Source: Maniola hyperantus
Lineage: Eukaryota > Arthropoda > Insecta > Lepidoptera > Nymphalidae
Direction of reading: 5' to 3'
NCBI RefSeq assembly: GCF_902806685.2
Contig: NC_048557.2
Coordinates: 10,859,554-10,923,553, forward strand
DNA length: 64,000 nt
How positions within the stretch are numbered: position 1 is the stretch's first letter; every line of letters begins with the position of its first letter. Made by a program: the position numbers and the translations under genes. The notes beneath the pieces were generated by a model. The model was not told where the DNA came from. It made no database searches and saw only the letters and a program-made list of their open reading frames with translations. Positions 53,701-62,240 of the stretch are shown piece after piece.

Positions 53701-56700
53701 TGTCTGTATTGGTAAACTGATTGTTTTTGATAAGTTCACTATTTTTAGATGAAACAACAGAACAGTCTAAGGCTAGGTTTTTGTAATTAATTTTTTTTAG
53801 GGTTCCGTACCTCAAAAGGAAAAAGGAACTCTTATAGGCTCACTTCGTTGTCTGTCTGTCTGTCGTGTCTGTCAAGAAACCTACAGAATAATTCCCGTTG
53901 ACCTGGCAGGTAGGTAGGTCTTATAGCAGACATAAGGGGAAAAATCTTAAAACCGTGAATTTGAGGTTACATCACAAAAAAAAATTAAAATGTGCCCATG
54001 AAAAATTAATTAATATTTTCAACTTTTAAAGTAAGATTACTATACCAAGTGTAAAGGCGTTCTAAAGGCCGATGTACATTATTTTCTGCCACCATGCAAG
54101 CTTTTGTGCTAAATTTCGTGAGAGTTTACGTTATAAAGTCCCAAAGTTTTAGCGTTCGAATAGGATAGGGCTGATTTCTACTCGGTGGATAGGGCTATGA
54201 GTCAGTCAGTGAGTCAGAACTATTATTTTGATATCTGTATTTAGACAAGTATAACAATGCCATTGTGTCGGTGTTTTGTTGTATCATCATATCATCCTAG
54301 TGTTTTAGTGTTCTTCTAAAACAATAAGACAATCAAAACTCGTTCACGTATTGTGTTTACTAAAACAATATTCTAATCAGTCATAAGTATAACTATACGG
54401 CAATTTATAATAAGGTAGATAATAGATATACAGGGTGTAACCATAACGCTAGCAAAAACTTAACGTTATTGTTATACTACCTAAACACAATCCAATACGA
54501 ATAACTATTTGCCTCATTTTGTAGTCTTAGTGATTTAGTATTTTTCAAACCCGCAATGTATGGCGTGCAAAACTCGGGTCAATGCCCCGCCTACGACGTG
54601 GCATTGACTCCGAGTGGCCTACTTGCGTAACGTCCGTTGACCTCTAGCGTCAGTCAGATGTTTTATTTGCAATATATCGTAAACTTTTACATAATTATAG
54701 GATTTTTAATTTTTTTCCGCGTTTTTTTTTGTGGTTTCATAATATCAGTAATCATCAGTACTATCACCTGTCTTCGTTTTTGCCAGCTTTCTGGTTACAC
54801 CCTGTATGTCTGATTTGGATCATCATTAAGTTCATAAATCTAAATAATATAAAGAAGGAAAAGGTGAACGACTGACTGATCCCTTAACGCACAGATCGGA
54901 CTGAATTTCGGCATTCAGAAAGCTATTTATATGACGTAGACACCCACTAAGATAGGACTTTTGAAAATTCAACCCCTAAAGGGGTAAAATAGGGGTTTAA
55001 AGTAAAATTTGTGTAATCCACGCGGGCGAAGTCGCGGGCTTAAGTTAGTTGGGTATATAAAATTCTTAAAAAATTAAAATGGCGAATTTTAAGCGCTTTG
55101 ATGTGCGCAGAAATAGATCCATTGCAAACCGCAGTCAGGGTTTTTTGAAAACTTTTTAAATGTTGTATAACTTTTTAAATTCAGTTTCCGTTAAAACTTT
55201 AATAGTAGTTTTAACCGGAAAAGAGTTTTGCTTGTAACACATTTAACTTTATCGATTTATACAAACTTTAAATTTATAAACTTCGCTGAATTTTAAAATC
55301 TTGTTTCCCGAACCGAACTTTAAAAATAGTAGCGATATGAACTGTGAATCAAAATGCATTCATATACGAATGCAATCAAGGGTGCCATTGAAACCGTTAT
55401 TTTGTTTGCCTCTGCGCCAATATTCAATTCCTTCCTATGAATTCTCTGTTCATTATTAACCCTCGACGTGGTCGTATGAAGCCATGCCATGTAGGTAATG
55501 ACTAGAGATATTTTATTCATCATAAAATTGTATCTGAATAATAAAAAAAAAAAATATCACACACCTTTGAGAACATTATGTAAAACTCCCAGACATGCAG
55601 GTTTCCTCACAATGTTTTCCTTCTCCGTTCAAGCAAGTGGTATTTAATTACTTAAAACACACATAGGTAACTTCGAAAAGTTAGAGGTGCGTGCCCGGGA
55701 TCGAACACTCGACCTCTGATTAAAAGGCGGCCGTCCTAACCACTAGGTCATCACAACTTCTAGCACAGATATTTTATTAATATAACCAAATATGTAATAC
55801 AAAATGGTCATGTAATGAAACTTAACCACCGCCCCCTTAAATGAAAATCGAGGTTTTGGTCGGTTAAATATAATTTATAATGAGTAGGTTTAGGTCATTG
55901 ACTTATTATAGTAGGGTATAGATACTTAGCTTATTTCCGCGACTTCGTCTGCGTGGATTACGCACAAACCCTTTATTTACCCCTTACGGCGGTTACGCAC
56001 TCATCCGATCCGAGTCCGAGAAAATGGTTGGTTTGTATTCATGTGACTATGACATTTTCTCTACATAGTATAAAATAAAGTCGTTTCCCGATGTATGTAT
56101 GTATGAACGCGTAGATCTTTTAAACTACGCAACGGATTTTAATGCGGTTTTCACCAATAGATAGAGTTTTTTTTTTTATTATTCAGATACAAGTTAGCCC
56201 TTGACTGCAATCTCACCTGATGGTAAGTGATGATGCAGTCTAAGATGATAGCGGGCTAACCTGGAAGGGGTATGGCAGTTTTTATTAAACCCATACCCCT
56301 TTGGTTTCTACACGGCATCGTACCGGAACGCTAAATCGCTTGGCGGCACGGCTTTGCCGGTAGGGTGGTAACTAGCCACGGCCGAAGCCTCCCACCAGAC
56401 CAGACCAGAAATTTAGAAATTATAAAATTCCAAACCCCTGCCAGGAATCGAACCCAGGACCTCCCACTAATAAGACCACAGCGCTCACCACTGCGCCAGG
56501 GAGGTCGTCAAAGTCGAGTGATTCAAGAGGAAGGTTTATAGGTATAGTTTAATATTTATTTGTGTTAATTTGTTGAAATATGACGATATATTTTGAACGA
56601 AATGTCGGAAGAAATCAAGCTTCCATCGGAAATTAACAAATATTCCGCGCAACAAAACGTGACGGAGGCGGCGCTGGTCGCATTTATCTATATATATAAA

Positions 56701-59700
56701 AGGAAAAAGTGACTGACTGACTGACTGACCGACTGACTGACTGACTGACTGACTGATCTATCAACGCACAGCTCAAACTACTGGACGGATCGGGCTGAAA
56801 TTCGGCATGCAGATAGCTATTATGACGTAGGCATCCGCTAAGAAAGGATTTTTGAAAATTCAACTCCTAAGGGGGTGAAATAGGGGTTTGAAATTTTGTA
56901 GTCCACGCGGACGAAGTCGCGAGCATAAGCTAGTAATATTAATATGGAAGTGACACTACATAAGTATCTACATTGCCACCCATGCGAAGCCGGGGCGGGT
57001 CGCTAGTTGGACATAAAGTTAAGCCACCGCAATGGCTTGAATTGTTAGTGCGTCGATAAACACGTTTTATGTCACATCAAACTCGCACGTGACGATTTTG
57101 ACATACCGTTTTTAGGGTTCCGTACCTCAAAAGGAAAAACGGAACTCTTATAGGATCACTTTGTTGTCTGTCTGTCTGTCTGGCTGTCTGTCTGTCAAGA
57201 AACCTACAGGGTACTTCCCGTTGACCTAGAATCATGAAATTTGGCAGGTAGGTAGATCTTATAGCTGACATTTGGGGAAAAATCTGAAAACCGTGAATTT
57301 AGGGTTAGATCACACAAAAAGAATTAAATTGTGGTCATGAACTAATAATTAGTATTTTCAACTTTCGAAGTGAGTGACTATATCAAGTGGGGTATCATAT
57401 GAAAGGTCTTCACATGTACATTCTAAAACAGATTTTTATTTATTTTTATGCTTCATAGTTTTTGAATTATCGTGCAAAATGTCGAAAAAATACGACTGTA
57501 GTACGGAACCCTCATTGCGCGAGCCTGACTCGCACTTGGCCGGTTTTTAACATTAACTTTGATTCTGCTATCCGGTTCTGACGTGAATTGTTTTAAAGAA
57601 AGAAGGATCAAAATGCCGTAGGCTATGATTTTTTTTTTCAATGTTTTAAAGATATCTGCAATCAGTCATTGAATAGACTCGTAGCTTTAGTTTTAAGTTT
57701 GCGTTATAATTATCACCACTATATCTTACAAATCTAACACTATACGAGACAATCAATAAGAGTAATTTATTACCTATTTTGAATAAATCATTTGACTTTG
57801 ACTTTGACTTGACTTTGAATGAAGGTACTTTTAGCGGGCATCAGCTAGTGTGAAATAATACTACGAATTTTGAAACTTAGAACTTATGGCGTAGTAAAGT
57901 CATGAGTTTCTTTTTGCAATTCAGTAACATCTGAAATCATATTGATACCATCGTGATGTAAAATTCGCAAATCTATGATTAGAAATAAATTGGACGAGAT
58001 ACGGTGTGGATTTACTTTCGCACGAAAAAAAACACGCAGCGAGATTTCGCAATAGGTACCGATTTGATTCTTGATATATATTTGATGATTGATATAATAC
58101 GCGACAGGTTAAAATAGCACTCGGGGAGGGAACGCACATCCCCCGCGCTAACCAGGTGCGGGCAAGCGAGACATGCGGGTATGCGGGGCGTCCCCCCGCC
58201 TCATACCCCGATTGCCATCTCAACCTGTCGCGGACTAAATGTATTATGTAACTACAGTTCACAAGGGATGATCATGCCCGTGGCTTCATCCGCGTGAATT
58301 TAGATTTTTAAAAAATTGTAATATTACAACGTCGCAGTCTTAAGCGCAACGCGTGCGCGAAGTGACTCCCTTTGAAAAATGACCCCAGATGGGTTCGAAA
58401 CTAGTCGGGCTAACGTCGACTAAACACGTGTCTCTACTTTACTCACATAAAATTGTTTACCCAAAGAACAGAAAGTTACGGAGTACTTATTACAATTTTT
58501 TTTTACTAGCTTATGCTCGCGACTTCGTCCGCGTGGACTACAAAATTTCAAAACCCTATTTCACCCCCTTAGGAGTTGAATTTTCAAAAATCCTTTCTTA
58601 GCGGATGCCTACGTCATAATAGCTATCTGCATGCCAAATTTCAGCCCGATCCGTCCAGTAGTTTGAGCTGTACGTTGATAGATCAGTCAGTCAGTCAGTC
58701 ATTCAGTCAGTCAGTCAGTCAGTCACCTTTTCCTTTTATATATAGGTATAGATTTACAAACATTTTTATTTTTAGATTCCAATGAAAATACAATAAACAA
58801 AAATACCAAACTTATTCTAGAACATAAAAATTACAGATCGAAAATATCATCTAAACCACCGCAACGAGGCAGGGTGCTGGGAACGCTGGCAGCGTTACCT
58901 CGTTGAATGGCCAGACTAATATGCGGGAAACTCGTGCAGAGGACTAAATCCCTTTTAGTTACTAAGTACTAACATAGTGATTAAGTATTTTGTTACTAAC
59001 TCCTTAGTGTTTAAGTATTAACATAGTTATTAAGTATTTATTGTTACTAACACATACTGGATCAATTGTTGTCCGATTTAATAAATAAATTGAAATTGAA
59101 ATATGCTGACCGAGGTAACTGCCACTGCCACTGGTAATTTTTGCATAATAAGATTCTGAACTACGTAACTTTGTTTAACGCAATTTATATTGTATCTAGC
59201 TAGATACTAGATGTTATAACTTATAATAATATGATCATTATTATAATGGGTTCATTCTGCAAGAGTATTCATTACTTGCTCGTTTGGCGTAGCGAAAAGT
59301 TATGTCACTAACTTGTGAGACATTTTAAACTGACTGTTACTTGTTCTATTTCAACTCCGACAACACTATCAAATGTTAGCTTAGTTAAGTAGTTAGTATA
59401 GTACGGGTGTACGTTTCATGATCAACACATTGCCGGCCCACTACTGAGAGCACGGGTCTCCTCTCAGAATGATGCTTTAGGTCATAGTATATCACGCTGC
59501 GGATTGGCAGACCTCGCACGACTTTGAGAACATTATGGAGAACTCACAGGCTTACAGGTTTCCTCATGATGTTTTCCTTCACCTTTACAGCAATTAGTGA
59601 TATTTAATTGCATTAAAATTTAATACTAGCTGACGTGCCCCGGCTTCGCTCGGGTGGAGTTTAGGAAATTGAGGGGGAGGTTGAATTAAATTTTTCTCTC

Positions 59701-60996
59701 CGTAAGCACCATCCTCGTACTTCAAGGAATATTATAAAAAAAAGAATTAGCGAAATTGGTTCGGCTGTTCTCGAGATTTGCGATCAGCAACACATTTAGT
59801 GATTCATTTTTATATTACAGAGATAACTCCGAGAAGTTAGAGGTGCTCCGTATCGAATCTCGGACCTCCTTATGAGGCACACAACCACTAAGCTATTACG
59901 GGTTATTACCAGTACCCGTAGTACAAGATTTTACGTCTCACCAAACGAAACCAAATTCGAGAGTCGAAATATTTCCGCGTTACAGTAAAATGGACCTAAA
60001 CAGCCTTGAATTGAAGTCAAATATTCAATGCCACTGATTTTAATTTCGCAATGTTTCCGCTTGGAGCGCTGGCTGTAGAAGTGTAGACAAACTTGAGCTT
60101 TAAAACAAGGCATTTAAGATCCAGTTTACTGTAACGCGGAAGTATGTCGACTTTCGAATTTGGTTTGGTTTGGTGAGACGTAAAATCTTGTACTACGGGT
60201 ACAGAGGCGTCTTTACCTATGGTGCAGGGTGTGCGGCGCACACGGGCGCCGGGTGTAAGGGGGCGCCGAGCACCCTCTAATGCGACACCTCCAAAGATGC
60301 GTCGATGCCGGCGCTCTCAAAGACCCTGCGCTCGTGTTATGGCCGATGCCGTCATCATTTCATATCATCATTTAAAATTGCACCATTTGCATCCGAATTT
60401 CCGTTTGAAAATATAACTGTTAGTATTCCATTTTGACCCTGCTCCTACTAGACTAGAGGGCGCCAGGGTACTGGTTGCACACGGGCGCCACAAGGGCTAG
60501 AGACGCCTCTGTTCTTAAGTATACAAAAAGAAAAGGTCGCTGACTGACTGACTGATATATCAACGTACAGTAGGCGGCCGAAAGTAATGTTAAATGTACA
60601 TCGAACTTTAGAAGGAGATAGCTTTCTAGAGCACTGTCTCTGTCGTTGAGACCGACAAAATGCCATGACAGAGACAACGCTCTACAAAGCCGGAATGTCA
60701 TTCTAAAGGCCGATGTACATTACTTTCGGCCGCTTATACTGTACAGCTCAAACTACTGGGTGGATCGGGCTGCAATTTGGCATGCAAGCTATAGACATCC
60801 GCTAAGAAAGATATTTTGACCCTGCTCCTACTAGACTAGAGGGCGCCAGGGTACTGGTTGCACACGGGCGCCACAAGAACTAGAGACGCCTCCGCTTATT
60901 ACCATAGTAATGAAATGTTCAAACGTACCTCATACGCCTTTTTGCCGTGCTCGTCGTGAATTTCGTCGTGCTCGGATTTGTGATCCTTGCCAGCCC
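38541..60996 (-). CDS. Histidine-rich protein of unknown function, 5' end missing (five exons found)
   Basis: Transcript order: 60929-60996, 50903-51061, 49188-49352, 38983-39084, 38541-38726. All junctions are GT-AG and the four internal introns are phase 0. The result is 226 residues plus TAG; 42 of them (about 19%) are His, with Lys, Glu, Asp and Gly making up most of the rest. Each exon is a module with H-rich acidic/basic text; exon 49188-49352 has an acidic DGDSDDEEFD run, and the C-terminus is less biased (RKWTYHKGTPAKTAHLVPID, then YGYVHGPVYYG). The first exon found needs one base from upstream, the phase typical of a signal-peptide exon, so a secreted or cuticle-related metal- or calcium-binding protein is plausible. 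This is inference; I do not recognise a named family. Confidence 0.75.
38768..38945 (-). mobile_element. SINE family K, internally deleted, in the last intron of the histidine-rich gene
   Basis: Minus strand has the box B head (gggttcgatcccgggcac) and only parts of the body. Confidence 0.75.
38983..39084 (-). CDS. Histidine-rich protein, fourth exon seen
   Basis: 102 nt, 34 codons, His/Gly/Lys-rich (GGHFKKGQHHSSHGGHSKGE). Acceptor atgctaacag, donor GTATAT. The 10-kb intron upstream of it holds the BEL/Pao element. Confidence 0.75.
39820..39935. repeat. Foldback MITE related to family P
   Basis: Arms gccgtagagtcgctaatcgt... and ...acgattaagcgactgagtacggc, inner cgagacag / ctcagtctcg. Confidence 0.75.
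40305..40727 (+). repeat. 5' LTR of BEL/Pao element
   Basis: 423 bp, begins tgttccgtactggaacag and ends tccctattgaaca. It matches the 3' LTR over its whole length with no difference I could see. Confidence 0.95.
40737..40752 (+). promoter_or_regulatory. Putative tRNA primer-binding site of the BEL element
   Basis: Sequence tggtgcctcgaaccgc lies 9 bp after the 5' LTR. TGG complements a tRNA CCA end, and the following bases fit a T-arm 3' half. The exact tRNA is not assigned. Confidence 0.6.
40857..44432 (+). CDS. BEL/Pao Gag-Pol remnant, 1191 codons open, pol core deleted
   Basis: Read in order: a Gag-like DUF1759 region with KLPLPSFSGESTDWQSYY (about residues 115-135); two Cys/His knuckle segments (about 359-420); an aspartic protease with LDTGSQGTF (Asp about 511) and the LGADVL segment; only the edges of the reverse transcriptase, with the site where YVDD is expected reading YVFTNN; a reduced RNase H-like piece; the integrase zinc region (HASFKTMQ and onward) with the start of the core only; then DUF5641. 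The integrase DDE core is not visible. The frame stops at 44430-44432, and typical C-terminal sequence continues in another frame up to 44500, a late frameshift. Full BEL polyproteins are far longer (usually about 1600-1900 residues). Confidence 0.88.
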   Translation: MADAAAFDIYEREIIISELRRTLDLVSDEEQFRARLPDLTAQHRKFIKIQTKIERTLMKAKCFDKEEQLDIRNEFNDCYFEILKHSNKLKKTDEERRRSSIYLQRPSFSSAHFDKLPKLPLPSFSGESTDWQSYYDLYCSLIHDNLAYTEVEKFRYLLLTLKGEPYNLIKSIPITEDNYTIAVDTLVSRYDNKRVIASKHINKILDLKPCSEKISCLRELLNIYQENIKALETMQFPVKHWSFILLNLLLRKIPHSVRKRFELSLASPSEIPNIYILIQFLERELAACEITGQSKFIDNLVGSSQTRGNANAAAAVASAGRPTAPVTHTSRIARGSYPANVNESASQSQPYAHNNKVCICCGDFHHLSKCKRFLDLPPQDRYAFVQGKNVCENCLSLEHERKNCKSSFVCKYCFNRHNSAICLSQKKPTVLTAVGVTHDDNSASMEECNTGSSLPVAANCDSKYYYDNIGDINACSTASKDRSHIVLLSTALVNVRVDGIDRGTVRCMLDTGSQGTFITEAGAQRLDLSRRTINVPVFGIGDDQPVYPRGIVSFNITPRNQNKPVIPIDAMIFPKLISQMPSAPLPRTEWAHIKNLSLADPNFHIPQPVEVILGADVLSEILLNNTISGPPGTPIAINSVFGYLLSGKLSFDSFPPRAFVNSCSNDTHAYWSSFANDNYLQQFRELKSFPEQRSMTREETIWEDVECNPQLKLSYHCVTKDFSTTRTRVVLRFSPEQPKICESHLCTVTPHLALRTIKHLASDEADLFYIGSKFLNNYVFTNNVVSSESTAERALKLQSKSIQLCKLASFELRQWHSNTPAVMAAVQPADTHGERPEIVSIPRYVFTGTNNVIHLNDFSDATERTYLACVYWRHTNELVKVSIFLLLGKTRVASLRLRLTITQSDSYDFFSRFSSFEKLALVFRFYLKYKKNKSSCSNHVSIQERNFAINRLIKIIQMTTSGDEIINISEGHCPSNILKHLNPFLDDNECLRVGERLHKTLLTYNSKHQLILPKKHAFINSLIDDVLVHASFKTMQYFLYQNWTPFGRDAIHKRIHKRVKYLCASPVRTQSSMGILPASRMRSKRPFLKTFVDYCIWEPLTAVPDVSLIDAPPNRLTRWRWIQQAVQHFWNRWSREYLHDIQQRIKWFRNNGPPICEGIFVVVCDDNLPPLQWCLARVHALHPGSDGEREL
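44653..45075 (+). repeat. 3' LTR of BEL/Pao element
   Basis: 423 bp, same sequence as the 5' LTR, followed by the ctatt target duplication. Confidence 0.95.
45213..45413. repeat. Foldback MITE family F
   Basis: Ends ttgcaattcacgaaggc and gccttcgtgaaatgcaa. Interior gcaagcgctcgcaaacgcac. Confidence 0.75.
45973..46302 (+). mobile_element. Helitron-like element family D, uninterrupted copy
   Basis: TCTCTACATAGTATAAAATA start after A, ends gggcgggtcgCTAG before T. 330 bp. Serves as the empty-site reference for 56058-57006. Confidence 0.8.
46330..46532. repeat. Foldback MITE family F, second copy
   Basis: gttcttgcaactcacgaagg ... gccttcgtgaaatgcaa, closely similar to 45213-45413, 1.1 kb away. 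Confidence 0.75.
46616..46781 (+). mobile_element. Helitron-like element family A, degenerate
   Basis: Ends gaagtcgcgggcataagCTAG; the gact array is reduced to two units. Confidence 0.75.
47293..47503 (-). mobile_element. Helitron-like element family A
   Basis: CTAGcttatgtgcgcgactt to tatatatttaga. Confidence 0.82.
48040..48600. repeat. Interspersed repeat family E followed by a degenerate family B Helitron
   Basis: tagggttccgtaactcaaaa ... gagtctgactcgcacttagc (48040-48440), then a decayed family B body to 48600. Other family E copies: 48948-49010, 53797-54068, 57111-57547. Confidence 0.6.
49188..49352 (-). CDS. Histidine-rich protein, third exon seen (acidic block)
   Basis: 165 nt, 55 codons. 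Acceptor caaactcacag, donor GTAAGT. Reads KGHSTKGSHDIHKKEEYEKK and then an acidic stretch FFEEDGDSDDEEFDGG. This is the most sequence-like, least repetitive part and the best probe for homologues. Confidence 0.78.
49397..49918 (+). mobile_element. RTE-like LINE 3' end, interrupted by a MITE
   Basis: Encodes LKWQWAGHACRRDDGRW, then VGRPPARWTDDIKRLAGSGW, the C-terminal signature of RTE endonuclease-reverse transcriptases. Coding is broken at 49661 by MITE family Q and resumes at 49858, ending with ggcctatgtccaacagtgga. Confidence 0.85.
49661..49857. repeat. MITE family Q inside the RTE LINE
   Basis: cggggtgattacg ... cgtaatcacgcg with ccgg on both sides (49657-49660 and 49858-49861), a 4-bp target duplication. 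197 bp. Confidence 0.82.
49945..50885. other. Intron sequence, probably with a LINE tail
   Basis: The end cagcgaataaacgtttattt at 50553 looks like a LINE polyadenylation tail. The GC-rich piece 50145-50245 may be its coding end. No host exon seen. Confidence 0.35.
50903..51061 (-). CDS. Histidine-rich protein, second exon seen
   Basis: 159 nt, 53 codons, 14 of them His. Acceptor gttatattcccag; donor GTATGA, where reading on would hit TGA at once. Contains runs such as HHDEDDHYGSHHHEEHGKKH. Confidence 0.75.
51535..51745 (+). mobile_element. Helitron-like element family C
   Basis: TCttcctgtatataaaaatg start; agaacagctgaaccgatttc; ends cgggtcagCTAG. Confidence 0.78.
52264..52592 (-). mobile_element. 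Helitron-like family B copy split by a GC-rich MITE
   Basis: Decayed family B halves at 52264-52325 and 52470-52592. In between, 52331-52465 has perfect long inverted ends cgcgacaggtcgagatagca / tgctatctcgacctgtcgcg. Confidence 0.75.
52331..52465. repeat. MITE family R with about 28-bp inverted ends
   Basis: cgcgacaggtcgagatagca then atcggggt, and the exact complement at the other end. Diverged second copy at 58101-58240. Confidence 0.85.
52924..53131 (+). mobile_element. Helitron-like element, family B variant
   Basis: gtgtttgtttgatggtttgt start region and gtcgcgggcatcagCTAG end. Confidence 0.8.
53797..54068 (+). repeat. Interspersed repeat family E
   Basis: agggttccgtacctcaaaag, tgtctgtctgtc, 'cccgttgacctggcaggtag'. 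Truncated at the right, where a fragment of MITE family S follows. Confidence 0.65.
54431..54804. repeat. MITE family M with TA target
   Basis: Ends CAGGGTGTAACCA and TGGTTACACCCTG flanked by TA on both sides; longer imperfect arms include gctagcaaaaac / ttttgccagc. Fits a Tc1/mariner-type derivative. Old copy at 1985-2354. Confidence 0.8.
54838..55049 (+). mobile_element. Helitron-like element family A, degenerate
   Basis: gaaggaaaaggtgaacgact to gaagtcgcgggcttaagtTAG. Confidence 0.7.
55556..55762 (-). mobile_element. SINE family K, 3' end missing
   Basis: Minus strand from the tRNA-like head to caaaggtgtgtgatatttt. Confidence 0.75.
56168..56510 (-). mobile_element. SINE family J nested in Helitron D
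   Basis: Poly-T start, complement of box B (ggaatcgaaccc), end gaggtcgtca. 'gagt' stands on both sides (56164-56167 and 56516-56519) while the empty copy has it once. Confidence 0.88.
56687..56933 (+). mobile_element. Helitron-like element family A nested in Helitron D
   Basis: TCTATATATATAAAAGG to gcataagCTAG, between A (56686) and T (56934). The empty site reads cattta|taatatt at 46230/46231. No bases duplicated. Confidence 0.93.
57111..57547 (+). repeat. Interspersed repeat family E, longest copy
   Basis: tagggttccgtacctcaaaa through the tctgtctgtctg run to gactcgcacttggccggttt. Confidence 0.7.
58101..58240. repeat. MITE family R, diverged copy
   Basis: cgcgacaggttaaaatagca / tgccatctcaacctgtcgcg. 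Confidence 0.75.
58506..58752 (-). mobile_element. Helitron-like element family A, well preserved
   Basis: CTAGcttatgctcgcgactt to ataggtataga, with about ten gtca units. Confidence 0.87.
59420..59905 (-). mobile_element. SINE family K interrupted by Helitron C
   Basis: The body at 59420-59625 and the head at 59824-59905 (ataactccgagaagttagag) are one SINE. The break falls at the 'aca|taactcc' position of intact copies. Confidence 0.8.
59626..59823 (-). mobile_element. Helitron-like element family C nested in SINE K
   Basis: CTAGctgacgtgccccgg to ttacagaga, preceded by A and followed by T. 198 bp, close to the 196 bp of 19982-20177. Confidence 0.85.
59912..60202. repeat. Large foldback MITE family T
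   Basis: Ends gtacccgtagtacaagattt / aaatcttgtactacgggtac are exact complements; arms continue imperfectly for about 100 bp. An end fragment is at 1936-1988. Confidence 0.88.
60433..60894. repeat. 78-bp direct repeat flanking a composite Helitron/MITE
   Basis: gaccctgctcctactagact ... gcgccacaag at 60436-60513 and 60817-60894 differ at about four positions. Between them is a decayed family A Helitron (60525-60810) split by MITE S. Confidence 0.85.
60568..60742. repeat. MITE family S
   Basis: Inverted ends taggcggccgaaagtaatgt / acattactttcggccgctta. Other copies: 63675-63868 and a fragment at 54066-54100. Confidence 0.82.
60929..60996 (-). CDS. Histidine-rich protein, first exon seen
   Basis: Acceptor ctgtttgtag, donor GTACG. 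Translates GKDHKSEHDEIHDEHGKKAY, ending in Glu. It starts in phase 1, so at least one coding exon lies further right, probably with the start codon and signal peptide. Confidence 0.7.
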
Positions 60997-61234
60997 CTAC
61001 AAACAGACTGACATTTAATTAACAGGTTAAACTTTCATCAAACGGTAATTATTATATTCTAGAAAAGTACGATAATCTGTACATATAAAATTCAAAGTCC
61101 TGACTGACTGACTGACTGACTGACTTATATATGTCGCAGGTATATTGTCAAAGCCGTGATATAACAATTTCACTAGTGATATTATAATTAAACGGTAGAT
61201 TGTCAATCGGGTTTTAGTGACATGTCGACATAAT

Positions 61235-61400
61235 ATGTCTCTTGTAGGGACTTCCACACGCCACGGTCTTGCGCCGCCGCCATCCAGCGGCTCTCTGCGA
61301 CTCGTCTGATGTCTTCCAACGCTGCGTCTTCCGGTGCGAGGTCGCCATTCCAGCATCTTGAGACCCTAACGTCTATCAGTTTTACGAACTATGTGCCCTG
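61235..61400 (-). mobile_element. RTE-like LINE 3' fragment
   Basis: gtctcttgtagggacttcca ... gaggtcgccattccagcatc, same region as 18230-18430. Confidence 0.7.
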
Positions 61401-61799
61401 CCCATTGCCAGCTTCAAAAACTTTGAGCCGAAAAGCGCACTTTGATTAATATTAGTATCTTGCTTATTTTAAAAAATATGAAAAATAAATAAAAACACAG
61501 TTTTCCTGTAATATTTCCTAGATCATTTTGATACCCTGACTAAAATTGACAGCAAGACTGAATGCCGTGATAATCTTAAAATAATAAACACAAAAAATGT
61601 TTCTACCTATACCACAGTAGATATAATAGTACTACTTGACTTTGAAACTATCCAACCGATGTGCGCCAAACCGGCTTTATTAGAAAGGTAATAATGCGAA
61701 GATTTTGTAGCGAGCACACGGCGGCTATCCTCTAGTTATTAATATGCCCTATATATACACGGTGTGAACTAAATCAGTCCTTAGACAGTATTAATCCAT

Positions 61800-62240
61800 C
61801 AAGTAAATTGAGTTTGAAAGACATAAAAATGCCGTCCGTTCGGCCAATCTCGACTGATTTATTCCATTTAATTAATTTACTTTTCCGAAGATATCAACCT
61901 TCTGAATATTTATTGCGAAGCGAGCGAGTTGCATTTCTCATTTCAAGTTTAATAGATGAAGTGAAGCTTTTAACTATCAACAGCTGGGCGAAGACGTGTC
62001 CGCGTTATTATGAACTTCGTCCTTCGCGTAAACTTAATATGCTCGTGCCAAGCTCTAAACAAAAAATACAGAGTACCTACGGGTCCCAACTCGATGTGTT
62101 CGAAAATTTATAATAAAACTCCTGACCATATCAAAAAAATTGAGAATAATATAGCGTTCATTGAGGAATAAAAAAAATCCTAATCGAAGAAGCCTACTAC
62201 AAAATAAATGACTATCTACTTGACGAGTAATAAGCGCCGT
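61800..62240 (+). mobile_element. LINE C-terminal remnant
   Basis: A 101-codon frame (61808-62113) is followed in other frames by YNKTPDHIKK and AYYKINDYLLDE, the same tail as in 17062-17260. Broken by stops and frameshifts. Confidence 0.55.

Larger units (their letters stand above)
56058..57006 (+). mobile_element. Helitron-like element family D with two nested insertions
   Basis: Same start and CTAG end as 45973-46302, but enlarged by a SINE (56168-56510) and a family A Helitron (56687-56933). Removing both restores the 46-kb copy. Confidence 0.88.
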
